Origin: Lactobacillus sp. HBUAS51381
GTDB lineage: Bacteria; Bacillota; Bacilli; Lactobacillales; Lactobacillaceae
Length of the DNA: 64,000 bases
Assembly (NCBI RefSeq): GCF_012641095.1
Contig: NZ_JAAVSC010000005.1
Span: 52,727 to 116,726 of the forward strand
Direction: 5' to 3'
The notes beneath the pieces were generated by a model. It saw only the letters and a program-made list of their open reading frames with translations, did not search any database and was not told the origin of the DNA. This document shows positions 20,092-31,745 of this stretch, piece by piece. The position numbers were made by a program, and so were the translations under genes. Numbering within the stretch: position 1 is the first letter of the stretch; every line of letters starts with the position of its first letter.

Positions 20092-20442
20092 TTAAAATAA
20101 GGTCAAGACAATGCCGACCACGATGTAGCAAGCCCCCGCTGCTAATCCGAATCGGGCGCCCCCGTTAACCACGATGGGCGAATTCTTTACGCTGGCTACG
20201 TGCCGCACGCCAACCTTTTCACCGGGCAAGGGATCTTGTCCCTTCTTACGCCGGTGCCGCCACCCCGTGAAGAGGTGCCCCTTCGCTAAGACACAAATCA
20301 AGCCAAAGATAACCAGCGCTAAGCCTACCATAAACAGTAGGTTACCAATCACCATCAGCGGTTGCCCCAGGATCCGCATGGCTAGGGCCACGACCAGACC
20401 ACCACCCAGCCAGCCGGTCGTCCATCTCTGCCAACTTCTCAT
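20092..20442 (-). CDS. DUF3899-type small membrane protein
   Basis: The 116-residue protein has helices at about 10-27, 30-52 and 94-114. A basic cytoplasmic loop (WRHRRKKGQDPLPGEKVG) separates helices two and three. Size, helix spacing and the loop match DUF3899 proteins of Firmicutes, whose function is unknown. GGGAG precedes the ATG by 8 nt. It is the first gene of a two-gene unit with the methyltransferase. Confidence 0.65.
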   Translation of the reverse strand: MRSWQRWTTGWLGGGLVVALAMRILGQPLMVIGNLLFMVGLALVIFGLICVLAKGHLFTGWRHRRKKGQDPLPGEKVGVRHVASVKNSPIVVNGGARFGLAAGACYIVVGIVLTLF

Positions 20443-20569
20443 ACCGTAAACTCCCTTCGATCTACCGCTAGTCCGACGCTCAGTCCCTTTAACGGCGACT
20501 TCTGGCCGAATGCACCAAGCGTCGACGGTTGATGCCCAACTAACGGTTGATTGATCAAAATTTTTATAG

Positions 20570-20609
20570 AAAAAACTTGAGCCAACGCCCTGCGCCGCTC
20601 AAGTTTTTT
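20570..20609 (-). terminator. Terminator of the purR-glmU-prs cluster
   Basis: AAAAAACTTGAGC (20570-20582) pairs perfectly with GCTCAAGTTTTTT (20597-20609) around a 14-nt loop, 7 bp after the prs stop. Confidence 0.9.
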
Positions 20610-20616
20610 GTCTGCT

Positions 20617-21597
20617 TTATTGTTCGTGACTCCGGAATCGGTTCTTGAACAATGGGCTGACCGGCCGGTTTTCGTTGATCCGCTTGATGGCTTGGCCAAT
20701 CAGGGGACCGACGGAAATTTGTTGAATCTTTTCAATCTGCTTGTCTGCCGTTAATTGGATAGAATCCGTCACAACCAGTTTCTTGATTGGCGACTTCTTG
20801 ATCCGTTCGATTGCGGGACCAGACAGGACAGGATGGGTACAGCTAGCGTAAACTTCCTTGGCGCCAGCATCCATTAAGGCTTGGGACCCTAACGTAATCG
20901 TCCCGGCCGTGTCAATCATGTCATCAATCATGATGCACCGTTTGCCTTTGACATCACCGATGATGTTCATGATTTCCGCGACGTTGGCCCGTGGCCGCCG
21001 CTTGTCAATGATGGCGATTGGCGCCTTCAAGAACTCGGCTAAGGCCCGCGCCCGCGTCACACCACCGTGGTCGGGTGAAACGACAACCGCATCTTCGTCC
21101 AAGTGATTGGTCAAGAAGTAGTCGGCCAGGAGCGGGGCACCCATCAAGTGATCCACGGGAACATCAAAGAACCCTTGAATCTGGGCAGCGTGCAAGTCCA
21201 AAGCTAGAACCCGCGTCACACCAGCCGTTTGTAGCATGTTGGCCACTAATTTGGCCGTGATTGGTTCCCGCGACCGGGCTTTCCGGTCTTGCCGGGCGTA
21301 ACCGTAGTATGGAATGACCACGTTGATGGTAGCCGCACTCGCGCGCCGTAAAGCATCAATCATGATCAACAGTTCCATTAAGTTGTCGTTGACCGGAGCC
21401 GACGTCGATTGAATCACGTAAACGTGGCTTCCCCGGACACTCTGTTCGATGTTAATGCGAATTTCGCCGTCGCTGAACCGGTCCACCGAAGTTTTCCCTA
21501 ATTCAACACCAACTTCGTTAGCAATCTTTTGCGCTAACGGTTTGTTGGAGTTCAACGCAAAAATCTTTAATTTAGGGTCAAAATATTGCGTAGCCAT
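20617..21597 (-). CDS. prs: Ribose-phosphate pyrophosphokinase
   Basis: This 326-residue enzyme makes PRPP from ribose 5-phosphate and ATP for purine, pyrimidine, His and Trp synthesis. The start [20 protein letters not shown] follows GGAGG; the frame's extra six residues are upstream. Visible are [18 protein letters not shown], the flexible-loop [17 protein letters not shown], and the PRPP-binding [14 protein letters not shown]. It is third in the purR-glmU-prs cluster, 84 bp after glmU. PRPP is the effector of PurR in Bacillus, so regulator and effector source are linked here. Confidence 0.97.
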   Translation of the reverse strand: MATQYFDPKLKIFALNSNKPLAQKIANEVGVELGKTSVDRFSDGEIRINIEQSVRGSHVYVIQSTSAPVNDNLMELLIMIDALRRASAATINVVIPYYGYARQDRKARSREPITAKLVANMLQTAGVTRVLALDLHAAQIQGFFDVPVDHLMGAPLLADYFLTNHLDEDAVVVSPDHGGVTRARALAEFLKAPIAIIDKRRPRANVAEIMNIIGDVKGKRCIMIDDMIDTAGTITLGSQALMDAGAKEVYASCTHPVLSGPAIERIKKSPIKKLVVTDSIQLTADKQIEKIQQISVGPLIGQAIKRINENRPVSPLFKNRFRSHEQ

Positions 21598-21680
21598 AAT
21601 TTCCTCCAATAGCAAATGATCTGCCAGAATTTACTACCATAATTTTATGCTATCGGGTCTTGAAACACAAGACCTTCAGC

Positions 21681-23060
21681 TTAATCTTCACCGCGATACG
21701 GGAGTTTCTGGTAATAATTGGGCTTGTTGGTCTGTCGTTGCCGCGCGATTGCCATGTCAAATTGGTTAACGGCATCGGTAATCGTGGAGCCGGCCGCGAT
21801 GAAGCTGTGATCAGCCACCGTCAACGGGGCAACCAGGTTTGAGTTGGAGCCGATGAAGGCATCATCCCCCACCGTCGTTTCGTGCTTGTTCTTGCCATCG
21901 TAATTGACAAAGACGACCCCACACCCAACGTTGATGTTCTTGCCGAGTTTGGCGTTGCCGACATAGGTCAAATGGCCCACCTTGGTGCCCTCACCAATCG
22001 TGGCCTTCTTAACCTCCACAAAGTTACCCAAGTGTACCTTAGGCCCAATGTGAGACTCTGGTCGTAAGTGGCTGTTCGGGCCAATGTTAGAGCCGCTGGC
22101 CATGTCGGAATCTTCCAGTAGTGAAGAGGTCACCGTCACGTGATCGGCTAATTTGGCATTCCACAATTCGGAATGAGCACCGATGTAGCAGTCATCCCCA
22201 ATGACCGTGTTGCCCTTGAGGAGGACGCCCGGTTCGATAATCGTATCGGAACCGATCTTCACACCGGCGTCGATGTACGTGGTCTCAGGGTCAATCAAGG
22301 TGACCCCGTCACGCATGTGTTGTTCGTTGATCCGCTTACGCATAATCTTCGTAGCGTTGGCCAAAGCGATCCGGTCATTAACGCCCATGGATTCATCGAA
22401 GTCGGCCATCTTATAAGCCGCCACGATGTCGCCCTCGTGCTTCAAAATTTCAATGACGTCCGTCAAGTAGTATTCGCCCTGTGCGTTGTCATTCGACGTC
22501 TTATGAAGGGCCGCGAATAATTTCTTGTTGTCAAAGACGTAAACGCCCGTGTTGATTTCGTGGATTTCTTGTTCCTCGGAACTGGCATCCTTCTGTTCCA
22601 CAATCTTTTCGACAATGCCGATGTTATTCCGCACAATCCGGCCATAACCGGTTGGATCGGGCGCAATTGACGTTAAGATCGTTGCGGCCGCATGCTTGGC
22701 TTCGTGATAGGCGAAGAGGTCTTCAAAGGTTTCAGCCTGGAATAAGGGCGTGTCTCCGCTGACAATCAGCGTGGTGCCGTCTTCGTCCTTTAAGAGGGGT
22801 TCCGCCTGTAAGACGGCATCCCCGGTTCCCAATTGCTTGGCCTGCAACGCATATTGCGTGCGGTCACCCAGCGTGGCCTTCACGTCATCGGCACCGTAGC
22901 CCACAATCGTGACCACCTGGTCCATGTTGGTCTTCTCGACCTGCGTCAACACGTGATCCACCATGGCCTTACCACAGACCTGGTGAAGAACCTTGTACAA
23001 CTTTGACTTCATCCGCGTACCCTTGCCGGCTGCGAGGATAATCGTATTTCTAGTGCTCAT
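21681..23060 (-). CDS. glmU: Bifunctional GlcN-1-phosphate acetyltransferase / GlcNAc-1-phosphate uridyltransferase
   Basis: The 459-residue enzyme completes UDP-GlcNAc synthesis for peptidoglycan and teichoic acids. The N-terminal uridyltransferase domain carries [18 protein letters not shown]. The C-terminal half is a left-handed beta helix made of hexapeptide repeats (for example [13 protein letters not shown]) with [13 protein letters not shown] and [20 protein letters not shown] near the acetyl-CoA site. Length is normal. It starts 11 bp after purR with GGAGA upstream and precedes prs, the same order as in Bacillus. Confidence 0.97.
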   Translation of the reverse strand: MSTRNTIILAAGKGTRMKSKLYKVLHQVCGKAMVDHVLTQVEKTNMDQVVTIVGYGADDVKATLGDRTQYALQAKQLGTGDAVLQAEPLLKDEDGTTLIVSGDTPLFQAETFEDLFAYHEAKHAAATILTSIAPDPTGYGRIVRNNIGIVEKIVEQKDASSEEQEIHEINTGVYVFDNKKLFAALHKTSNDNAQGEYYLTDVIEILKHEGDIVAAYKMADFDESMGVNDRIALANATKIMRKRINEQHMRDGVTLIDPETTYIDAGVKIGSDTIIEPGVLLKGNTVIGDDCYIGAHSELWNAKLADHVTVTSSLLEDSDMASGSNIGPNSHLRPESHIGPKVHLGNFVEVKKATIGEGTKVGHLTYVGNAKLGKNINVGCGVVFVNYDGKNKHETTVGDDAFIGSNSNLVAPLTVADHSFIAAGSTITDAVNQFDMAIARQRQTNKPNYYQKLPYRGED

Positions 23061-23071
23061 TCCGATATCTC

Positions 23072-23911
23072 CTAATTTAATGAATTCTGATCGTCACCAA
23101 AGATCTGGGTCAGGTAGTTGCCTGGGGCCACGCGGATCTGTTCATCCGCCGTTTGAATCTTCAGTAAAGACGTGTACTTGCTAACTGTCCGTTGGCCGTC
23201 AAAGTCACCCTCGGCAAAGACGGCGACTCCGGCGAGCTGTGAGTCAAATTCGTCCACGAGGGAACGCAGACCACCCACGGTCCCGCCACCCTTCATGTAA
23301 TCATCGACGATCAGGACGCGGGAGTTAGGCTTCACGCTCCGCTTGGACAGGGCCATGCGTTCAATCCGCTTGGTCGAGCCGGAAACATAGTTCACACTGA
23401 CCGTCGACCCTTCGGTGATTTGTGAATCGTGACGCACAATCACAAACGGGACGTTCAGGTAATTGGCCACGCTTTGGGCCAACGGAATCCCCTTCGTTGC
23501 GACCGTCACAACCACGTCGACCGACTGATTCAAATACTGAGTGGCTAAAATCCGCCCAATTTGCCGCAAGGCTGCTGGCCGACCGAGAATATCGGACATA
23601 TAAACGTAGCCACCGGGGAGATACCGGTCGGCTTCGGACAATTCCGTAATCATTTCATCCACAAATTGTTCGGCTTCTTCTCTTAAAATGTAAGGGATAA
23701 ACCGGGCACCACCAGCAGCTCCGGGGACGGTCTCCAGCAGACCAGTGCCACGGGCTTGGAAGGTCCGCTTTAAAATCGTCAAATCTTCACTGATGGAAGA
23801 CTTGGCCGACTCATACCGCGCCGCAAAAAACGTCAACGACACTAATTGATGCGGCCGTTCTAATAAATACCGGGTCATATCGACTAACCGGTCACTTCTT
23901 CTGACTTTCAA
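23072..23911 (-). CDS. purR: Purine operon repressor PurR (Bacillus type)
   Basis: The 279-residue regulator begins [20 protein letters not shown] from TTG 23911, with GAGG 8 nt upstream; alignment by eye with Bacillus PurR (KFRRSGRLVDLTNYLL) favours this start over the GTG at 23920. The N-terminal winged helix covers about residues 1-75. The C-terminal PRT-fold domain has the PRPP-binding loop [17 protein letters not shown]. PurR represses purine genes when PRPP is low. A PurBox-like sequence in its own promoter suggests autoregulation. Confidence 0.95.
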   Translation of the reverse strand: MKVRRSDRLVDMTRYLLERPHQLVSLTFFAARYESAKSSISEDLTILKRTFQARGTGLLETVPGAAGGARFIPYILREEAEQFVDEMITELSEADRYLPGGYVYMSDILGRPAALRQIGRILATQYLNQSVDVVVTVATKGIPLAQSVANYLNVPFVIVRHDSQITEGSTVSVNYVSGSTKRIERMALSKRSVKPNSRVLIVDDYMKGGGTVGGLRSLVDEFDSQLAGVAVFAEGDFDGQRTVSKYTSLLKIQTADEQIRVAPGNYLTQIFGDDQNSLN

Positions 23912-23955
23912 CCTCTTCACCTCAACGATTTCTTTAGAGTTAATTGTAAGCCCAA

Positions 23956-23984
23956 TTTTAGCATAAATGTTCGGGTTTTTCGTT
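23956..23984 (-). promoter_or_regulatory. purR promoter with candidate PurBox
   Basis: On the minus strand the extended -10 TGCTAAAAT (TAAAAT at 23956-23961) is strong, while the -35 position is poor. AAACCCGAACATT (23967-23979) differs by one base from the Bacillus PurBox pattern AWWWCCGAACWWT and overlaps the -35 to -10 spacer. A looser CCGAAATGT lies just upstream. The rest of the gap to 24216 holds nothing recognised. Confidence 0.5.
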
Positions 23985-24216
23985 ACATTTCGGTAAGAAT
24001 TAATAATTTTTTGCCGATTTTTCCAAAATGAAAGCAGTCAACAAGATGAGCTGGTTTTGAAAGCTAGTAGAAAGCGGTCCCTCAAAAATCTGGGACAGAC
24101 CATCTCCAATGGTCCGTACTGCCAACCTGACATTGCTGAATCCGGTGTCACCAGCTCCCCCTCAGCCTACCGTTTTCGCTATCAGGACTCAACTAATGAC
24201 CCCCGTAAAGACGCAA

Positions 24217-24263
24217 AAGAGCCGCCCCAACACAACGTTAATCGTTGTGCGGATGCGGCTCTA
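24217..24263 (-). terminator. Terminator of the zinc ABC transporter operon
   Basis: On the minus strand AGAGCCGC pairs with GCGGCTCT and the inner CACAACG pairs with CGTTGTG around a TTAA-containing loop, followed by TTTT. It lies about 50 bp after the permease gene. Confidence 0.75.
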
Positions 24264-24314
24264 GTCTCTTTTAATTTAAATCATTATATTCGCAAATTCC
24301 GAAGGCTGATCGCC

Positions 24315-25112
24315 CTATTCTGCCGTCTGGAGTCGCTGCCATCCCAGCGCGATGAAGTAGAAGATCGCTTCAATCGCCGCAATGAAGAAGGACACCGGAA
24401 AGTTGGTCACGTAACTCAAGACCAGCCCGCTCCAAACGCCGATGAGGGCTAAAGCAATTGCCAGAATCATCATGCCTCCCACCGTGTGGGCGAAGTACTT
24501 CGCCGTGGCGGCCGGTAAGGTCAATAGAATGAAGATTAAGAGTGACCCCACAATCTGCGCGGCCACACTGACGCTCAGGGCCAGTAAGACGAGGAACGTA
24601 ATCGATAAGACGTTGGTCCACAGCCCCTTGACTCGGGCTCCCGTGTGATCAAACGAATCGAACTTCAAGAACCGGTAGATCACGAAGACCACAATCAGCA
24701 CAAACAGCGATAGCCACAACATTTGCTGGACGTCACTGGCACTAATCCCGATGACACTCCCGAATAAAATGCTGGTCGCGTAACTGGCATTCTTATTGGC
24801 CAACGATAGGAACAAAATCCCCAGACCAATAAACAAGGCCGAAATGGCGCTGGTGGCCGCCTCGCGCCGTTCGGAACGGGCCGACAATTGCCCCACGATG
24901 ATCGAACTCACGACCGTAAAGAGCAACATCCCATTTAGCGGTGCCCAACCGGCGAAGACCCCAAAGGCCGCCCCGGAGAAGCCAATCTCGGAGAGCGTAT
25001 GCGTGAGAAAAGACATATTCCGGGCGATCACGAAGACGCCCATGATCCCACAGATGATGGCAATAATCGTGCCGGCCGCGAAGGCGTTGCGCATAAATTC
25101 ATAACTAAACAT
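24315..25112 (-). CDS. Zinc/manganese ABC transporter permease
   Basis: The 265-residue protein has seven to eight hydrophobic helices and belongs to the ABC-3 family (ZnuB/AdcB). Typical stretches are NMSFLTHTLSEIGFSGAAFG near the N-terminus and the mid-membrane GSVIGISASDVQQMLWL. It overlaps the ATPase gene by 8 bp, so translation is coupled. With the upstream ATPase, the binding lipoprotein and a Zur-type operator it forms a zinc importer in the cytoplasmic membrane. Confidence 0.92.
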   Translation of the reverse strand: MFSYEFMRNAFAAGTIIAIICGIMGVFVIARNMSFLTHTLSEIGFSGAAFGVFAGWAPLNGMLLFTVVSSIIVGQLSARSERREAATSAISALFIGLGILFLSLANKNASYATSILFGSVIGISASDVQQMLWLSLFVLIVVFVIYRFLKFDSFDHTGARVKGLWTNVLSITFLVLLALSVSVAAQIVGSLLIFILLTLPAATAKYFAHTVGGMMILAIALALIGVWSGLVLSYVTNFPVSFFIAAIEAIFYFIALGWQRLQTAE

Positions 25113-25803
25113 TTTCGCCCTCCCACACCTTTTCCGTCGTTAATTTTGCAATCGGCCCCTGTTCAATCCCACTGGGCGTCAGCATCAGATAGTGCTGCGT
25201 GTACTTCTGCGCCATTGGAATATCGTGCGTGACAAAGAGCACGGTCAGATTCAGCCGTTGATTCAACTCCGCCACCAGATCCAGTAATTCCGTCTTGGTC
25301 ACGGGATCTAGACTGGCCGTCGACTCGTCTAAAATCAACAGGTTCGGGGCCTCAACCAACGCTTGCGCCAAATAGGCCTTTTGCTTTTCCCCACCGGATG
25401 CTTGGCCAATGGGTCGCTTAGCCAACTGCTTCAGCCCGGTCTGGTCCAAAATTTTCGTCACCTTGGCGCGTTCCTTGGTCGACAGCCAGGGCAACTTCCA
25501 GCCGGTCAGGTTCAGCCCCACGAAGTCCTTGATCGTTAACGGATAATCGGCATCGATGTTCCGAAATTGCGGAACGTAGCCAATCGTGACGTCCTTTTGA
25601 CTGGGGAGATAGGTAATCTTGCCATGCGTCGGCCGCAATTGATGCAAAATGGTCCGCATGAGCGTGGTCTTCCCCACCCCGTTCTTCCCAATAATGCTCC
25701 AGACTTCTCCCTGCCGAATGGTCAGGTTGAGGTCACTAAAGACGGGATGGTTGGGAAAGGTCACCCCGAGATGTTCTAATTTTAAAATGGGTGCACGTTC
25801 CAT
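25105..25803 (-). CDS. Zinc/manganese ABC transporter ATP-binding protein
   Basis: The 232-residue ATPase starts at ATG 25803 (MERAPILKLEHLGVTFPNH), which overlaps the lipoprotein's stop as TAATG. It has Walker A IIGKNGVGKTTLMR, signature region GQASGGEKQKAYLAQAL and Walker B LLILDESTASLDP. The signature reads ASGGE rather than LSGGQ, as is common in ZnuC/AdcC ATPases. Longer frames to 25863 lie inside the lipoprotein gene and lack a Shine-Dalgarno sequence. Confidence 0.93.
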   Translation of the reverse strand: MERAPILKLEHLGVTFPNHPVFSDLNLTIRQGEVWSIIGKNGVGKTTLMRTILHQLRPTHGKITYLPSQKDVTIGYVPQFRNIDADYPLTIKDFVGLNLTGWKLPWLSTKERAKVTKILDQTGLKQLAKRPIGQASGGEKQKAYLAQALVEAPNLLILDESTASLDPVTKTELLDLVAELNQRLNLTVLFVTHDIPMAQKYTQHYLMLTPSGIEQGPIAKLTTEKVWEGENV

Positions 25804-26738
25804 TAGGACTGACCCTCCTTGGTTTGAATGCGTTGAACTTGCTGGTACTGCTTCAACATCCACGTGCGATAACTCTGGTGAACCGGCATGGTTTCCGTAA
25901 CCTTGACGATCGGAATGTTGTAGCGTTTGGCGAGATTGACCATCGCCGTGACGTTCTTACTGGTATTCTGGGTATTCTCAACGAAAAAGGCAATCCGATG
26001 ATGCTTAATCTGATTTTGCAATTCGGTCACATCGGCCGGCGTCGGGTCACTGTCCTCTTCGATCGCCTGAGCGAAATGCCCGTCGCTAATCCGATAGCCC
26101 ATCGCCTTTAACGCCAGATCGAAGACGGGTTCACTCACCGCAACCCGTTGGTGCCGGCTGCGCTTAGCCAACTGCTGGGCCAGCTTGGGCAGTACCGCCA
26201 ATTGGCGCTCATAGGCCGCCCCCCGGCGTTTGAACTCGGCCGCATGCTGGGGCTCCAGCTTACTAAATTGGGTGACCAAATGCCGCGTGACCTTGACCAT
26301 CGTCGTTGGGTCGGTCCACAGGTGAGGATTGTCACCGGTCTTCTTCCCCATGAGCGTGCCAATCGTCAGTTTCTTCGTCTGGGCGTCATCGTTAGCCGCA
26401 ACAACCCGGTCCATCCAACTGTCGTAGCCCAGACCATTCTCCACCACGACATCAGCCTTAGCGACCATTTTAGCCGTCTTTACGTCCGGCTCATAACTCT
26501 CGGCATCGATACTGGGACTGTTGATCACCGTGGTCACCTGTCCGCGATCACCCAGAATGGCCTGGGCCGCTTCACCGTAAAAGCCCAACGTGGCGACCAC
26601 CTGAATGTGATTATCGGCATGCTTAGTGGTGGTCGCCGCCCCACAGCCACTCAGGGTAACGCCCACCATTAAGATAGCCAGCACGGCCCATAGACCGCGC
26701 CAACGAAAACTGTGTGTATCATGCTTCAATCGCTTCAT
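25803..26738 (-). CDS. Zinc ABC transporter substrate-binding lipoprotein (ZnuA/AdcA type)
   Basis: The 311-residue precursor has a lipoprotein signal ending in VTLSGC, so it is anchored outside the membrane. It belongs to the cluster A-I metal-binding proteins: metal ligands are expected in NPHLWTDPTTMVK and near VSEPVFDLAL and FVENTQNTSKN. No His-rich loop, common in zinc-specific ZnuA, is seen, so specificity rests mainly on the Zur-like operator upstream. First gene of the three-gene operon. Confidence 0.92.
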   Translation of the reverse strand: MKRLKHDTHSFRWRGLWAVLAILMVGVTLSGCGAATTTKHADNHIQVVATLGFYGEAAQAILGDRGQVTTVINSPSIDAESYEPDVKTAKMVAKADVVVENGLGYDSWMDRVVAANDDAQTKKLTIGTLMGKKTGDNPHLWTDPTTMVKVTRHLVTQFSKLEPQHAAEFKRRGAAYERQLAVLPKLAQQLAKRSRHQRVAVSEPVFDLALKAMGYRISDGHFAQAIEEDSDPTPADVTELQNQIKHHRIAFFVENTQNTSKNVTAMVNLAKRYNIPIVKVTETMPVHQSYRTWMLKQYQQVQRIQTKEGQS

Positions 26739-26760
26739 CTCATTTCTCCGCCAAATATGT

Positions 26761-26812
26761 AAACAGTAATGATTACCGTTTAATATATTACCAGATAATG
26801 AAAACTTGTCAA
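26761..26812 (-). promoter_or_regulatory. Zinc transporter promoter with Zur box
   Basis: On the minus strand TTGACA (26812-26807), 16 bp and TAATAT (26790-26785) form the promoter. Over the start site sits a near-perfect 10-1-10 palindrome, AAACAGTAAT-G-ATTACCGTTT (26761-26781), whose GTAATNATTAC core equals the Bacillus Zur box. Zur with zinc would block transcription here. Confidence 0.8.
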
Positions 26813-26829
26813 CCAGCCTTTAACCTTCT

Positions 26830-27765
26830 TTAATCCACATATTTATTCAGGAAATCCGCCACTAATCGATCGTACTTCGCTGGGTCCGTTGCCCGGGTCG
26901 CAATGTGTGCCGCCTCGGGGTCGCGGTACTTTTCCTTAGGCCCTGCGGCCGCCCGATACAGAACATCCAAATTTTCCACGGGGACCGTCTGATCGTTGGC
27001 ACCTTGAATCAGGAGCAACGGTAAGTGCGTGTGCCGTAACTGTTCGGCAATGTCCCCGTCGGCCAAACGGTAACCCTCAGCCAAGCGCGAATACTGGTCG
27101 GCAATAGGCACGATCGGATACGTTGGCAAATGGTATTTATGCCGAATCCGGAACCGGGCTTCGGCCAAGACGGACGCGTACCCGGAGTCGGCAATCACGG
27201 CCTTCACGTTGTGCGGCAGATCCTCACCGGCCGTTGCCATGACGGTCGCGGCCCCCATGGAAATCCCCATCAGGACAATCTCACAGTCGTCCCCGTATTT
27301 GGCAATGACCTGATTGATCCACCCCGTATAGTCCAGGCGATCGGGCCAACCGTAGCCAATCGTGTGGCCCTCACTTTCACCGTGGGCCCGCGCATCGGGC
27401 ATCAGCACGTGATACCCCCAGTTGTGAAAGACCCGCGCATAGGGAATCATCTGCTCACGCGCGTGGCCCAGGCCGTGCGCCAAGATGGCAACCCGCTTGC
27501 TCGGTCGTTCGGCTTCCACTAGACTCGCGCGGAGAATTAGCCCGTCCAGACTCGTTTGCGTCCATTCCACGGGATCGTGGCGAAGGTACCAGGCATTGTC
27601 GGCGGCCGTGTTCTCAGCGATCGCCCGGCGCTTGGTCTTAATCCGATTACGACTAAACGACTTCGTTGCGGCCTGATAGACCACCGCTGCGCCACCCAAG
27701 ACACTCACAGCACTGACGGCGGCAATCGCGGTCGTGCCAGCTAAAATTTTTTGCCAAGTTTTCAT
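26830..27765 (-). CDS. Alpha/beta hydrolase with N-terminal membrane anchor
   Basis: The 311-residue protein has a hydrophobic N-terminal helix (about 8-30) without a clear cleavage site, then an alpha/beta hydrolase domain. The nucleophile elbow is LMGISMGAATV, the oxyanion region ILAHGLGHA, the acid is probably the Asp in LLIQGANDQTVP, and the His is in AAHIATRA. It resembles the BAAT/CE7-like extracellular hydrolases (DUF1057/FrsA-type annotations) of lactobacilli. Substrate unknown. It stands alone; GTGAGG precedes the ATG. Confidence 0.85.
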   Translation of the reverse strand: MKTWQKILAGTTAIAAVSAVSVLGGAAVVYQAATKSFSRNRIKTKRRAIAENTAADNAWYLRHDPVEWTQTSLDGLILRASLVEAERPSKRVAILAHGLGHAREQMIPYARVFHNWGYHVLMPDARAHGESEGHTIGYGWPDRLDYTGWINQVIAKYGDDCEIVLMGISMGAATVMATAGEDLPHNVKAVIADSGYASVLAEARFRIRHKYHLPTYPIVPIADQYSRLAEGYRLADGDIAEQLRHTHLPLLLIQGANDQTVPVENLDVLYRAAAGPKEKYRDPEAAHIATRATDPAKYDRLVADFLNKYVD

Positions 27766-27970
27766 TATAGATTAACCTCACTTTCGCTTATTCGATTATG
27801 GCACTGTCTCTCCAGCGTTTCAGTCCCGATGAACGCGACTGGACCAGAATCGTCAGATTACCTTTACATCTACCATAACTAAGAATGGAACCGTTTTCCA
27901 CCCCTGAATTCAGATTCTACGCCGATATATTCTGACCCGTCACCGTGCAGATTGCTTCGTATACCCACCA

Positions 27971-28074
27971 TCATGCCGGTTTTGACGGGCGAATACCAGT
28001 CAATCGCCTTATAAATTTCGTTGTACTCAAAAACGCGTCAGCCCGCTATTTATACGACCTGACGCGTCCAATAT
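27971..28074 (+). repeat. 104-bp repeat R1 with built-in terminator hairpin
   Basis: Starts TCATGCCGGTTTT and ends in the hairpin ACGCGTCAG/CTGACGCGT. It is the same length and about 70% identical to 36233-36336, and lies in the same orientation. The first base pair of the stem differs (A-T here, G-C there) with pairing kept. Confidence 0.75.
28031..28068 (-). terminator. Terminator of the GH1-ROK kinase unit
   Basis: ACGCGTCAG (28033-28041) pairs with CTGACGCGT around a 16-nt loop. On the minus strand a T run follows, about 25 bp after the ROK gene stop. A T run also follows on the plus strand at 28073-28079, so it may work both ways. Confidence 0.75.
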
Positions 28075-28090
28075 TTTTTGACGCGATGTC

Positions 28091-30488
<2,398 letters not shown>

Positions 30489-30511
30489 CTACTAAAACTT
30501 GCGATTAAAGC

Positions 30512-30557
30512 AAAGCACGGGCCGTCCAGCCCAAAATAGCCGTACGTCCCGTACTTT
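30512..30557 (-). terminator. Terminator-like hairpin after xylR
   Basis: AAAGCACGGGCCGT can pair with ACGTCCCGTACTTT with single mismatches, closing an 18-nt loop. It lies 9 bp after the xylR stop. The trailing T content is modest, so some read-through into the GH1 gene is likely. Confidence 0.4.
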
Positions 30558-30565
30558 CGTGAAGT

Positions 30566-31723
30566 CTAATGATGAAAAATCAAGCGTGTGTTCGGCATCT
30601 CCAATACCTGATGAATCGCCAGTGAGGCGCCACCCAATAAGGTTGCGTACTTGGCATCCTTGGACATGACCAGCGGTGGCACGAGTGGCATGAAGCTTAG
30701 TTTCATCTGGATATTCTTCAAGATCTCCGGTAACTGTTCGATCATCGGCGAATTGAAGAAGACCATCTGCGGGTCATACGCGGCGATTAAATCGCTGGTC
30801 ACCATGGCCAGGTAGTAACAGAAGTCCTCCAGCAAACCGACAATGACCGAATCATCTCGCGCCATGGCCGTTACCAGTTCGGCCAACGTGTACTGCTTGA
30901 CGCCCTTTAGTTTGGCCGCCTTCCGTAGCACCGCCGTCTCGGACCATTCACTATCAAAGCTGGCGAGGTTCGCTAAGCGATGGCGCGGCTGGCCCGGATT
31001 CTGAATGGCAATCTGACCAATCTCGCCGGCACGGCCGTAGTTGCCGCGATACAGCTGCTTGTTCACCAGGATTCCGGCACCGATGCCCTCATGAATACTG
31101 ACGGACACGATGCTCTGGAGTTCCTGTTTACTGAAGTCCTGCTCGAAGACGGCGGACAGATTGGCCTCGTTTTCCAAAATCACCGGCACGTGGTAGTGCT
31201 GCTTGAAATAGCCCACGAGGTCGAAGTCGCCGAAGTCAATGAACGGCGAGGTCACAATTTCACTCTGGTAGACACTGCCGAAGATGGCGATCGACATGGC
31301 TTGCAGGCCGTTATCCACCTCGAAGGTCGGTAACTGCGCAATCATCTCGTCCATCTTGGCCACGAGTTCCGCCACAGTCGGTTGATTCAGCGGACTTTCG
31401 CTGTGTTCCAAGGCGCGACCGTCCAGTTGGGTCACCAGCATTCGGAGAATATCGCCGGAAATACTGAAATTGATGACGTACCCGTACGTGGCATTAAAGG
31501 CCACGAGTTCCGCGCGGCGCCCACTGCCGGCTTTGGCCGTGGCCTCACCCTGACTGGACACCAGCTTGCGGTCGATGAAGTTGCCGACAATGTCGGACAC
31601 CGTCACCTTATTCAAGCCGAGTAGCTTTGAAATTTCATTTCGCGAAATGGGTCCATGATTCACAATGGCTTGCAATACCGAACGCTCATTGTGATCGCGC
31701 ATCACATCCTTATTGATAATCAT
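30566..31723 (-). CDS. xylR: ROK-family xylose-type repressor XylR
   Basis: The product has 385 residues from ATG 31723. Residues about 10-65 form a winged helix (HGPISRNEISKLLGLNKVTV); the rest is a ROK sensor domain with VSIHEGIGAGILVNKQLYRG and YGRAGEIGQIAI, but without an intact kinase active site. XylR of lactobacilli represses xyloside/xylose genes until the sugar binds. It lies 23 bp after xylP in the same direction. Palindromic GAAATTCAATTTC sites before xylP and xylQ are its likely operators. Confidence 0.88.
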   Translation of the reverse strand: MIINKDVMRDHNERSVLQAIVNHGPISRNEISKLLGLNKVTVSDIVGNFIDRKLVSSQGEATAKAGSGRRAELVAFNATYGYVINFSISGDILRMLVTQLDGRALEHSESPLNQPTVAELVAKMDEMIAQLPTFEVDNGLQAMSIAIFGSVYQSEIVTSPFIDFGDFDLVGYFKQHYHVPVILENEANLSAVFEQDFSKQELQSIVSVSIHEGIGAGILVNKQLYRGNYGRAGEIGQIAIQNPGQPRHRLANLASFDSEWSETAVLRKAAKLKGVKQYTLAELVTAMARDDSVIVGLLEDFCYYLAMVTSDLIAAYDPQMVFFNSPMIEQLPEILKNIQMKLSFMPLVPPLVMSKDAKYATLLGGASLAIHQVLEMPNTRLIFHH

Positions 31724-31745
31724 GCCGTTCACTCACTTTAATTTT

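Larger units (their letters stand above)
27766..28090. other. Intergenic region: spacer, 104-bp repeat and terminator
   Basis: The first 200 bp hold nothing recognised beyond a presumed promoter for the hydrolase gene. From 27971 to 28074 lies repeat R1, matched at 36233-36336, which includes the terminator of the downstream ROK-kinase gene. Confidence 0.6.
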
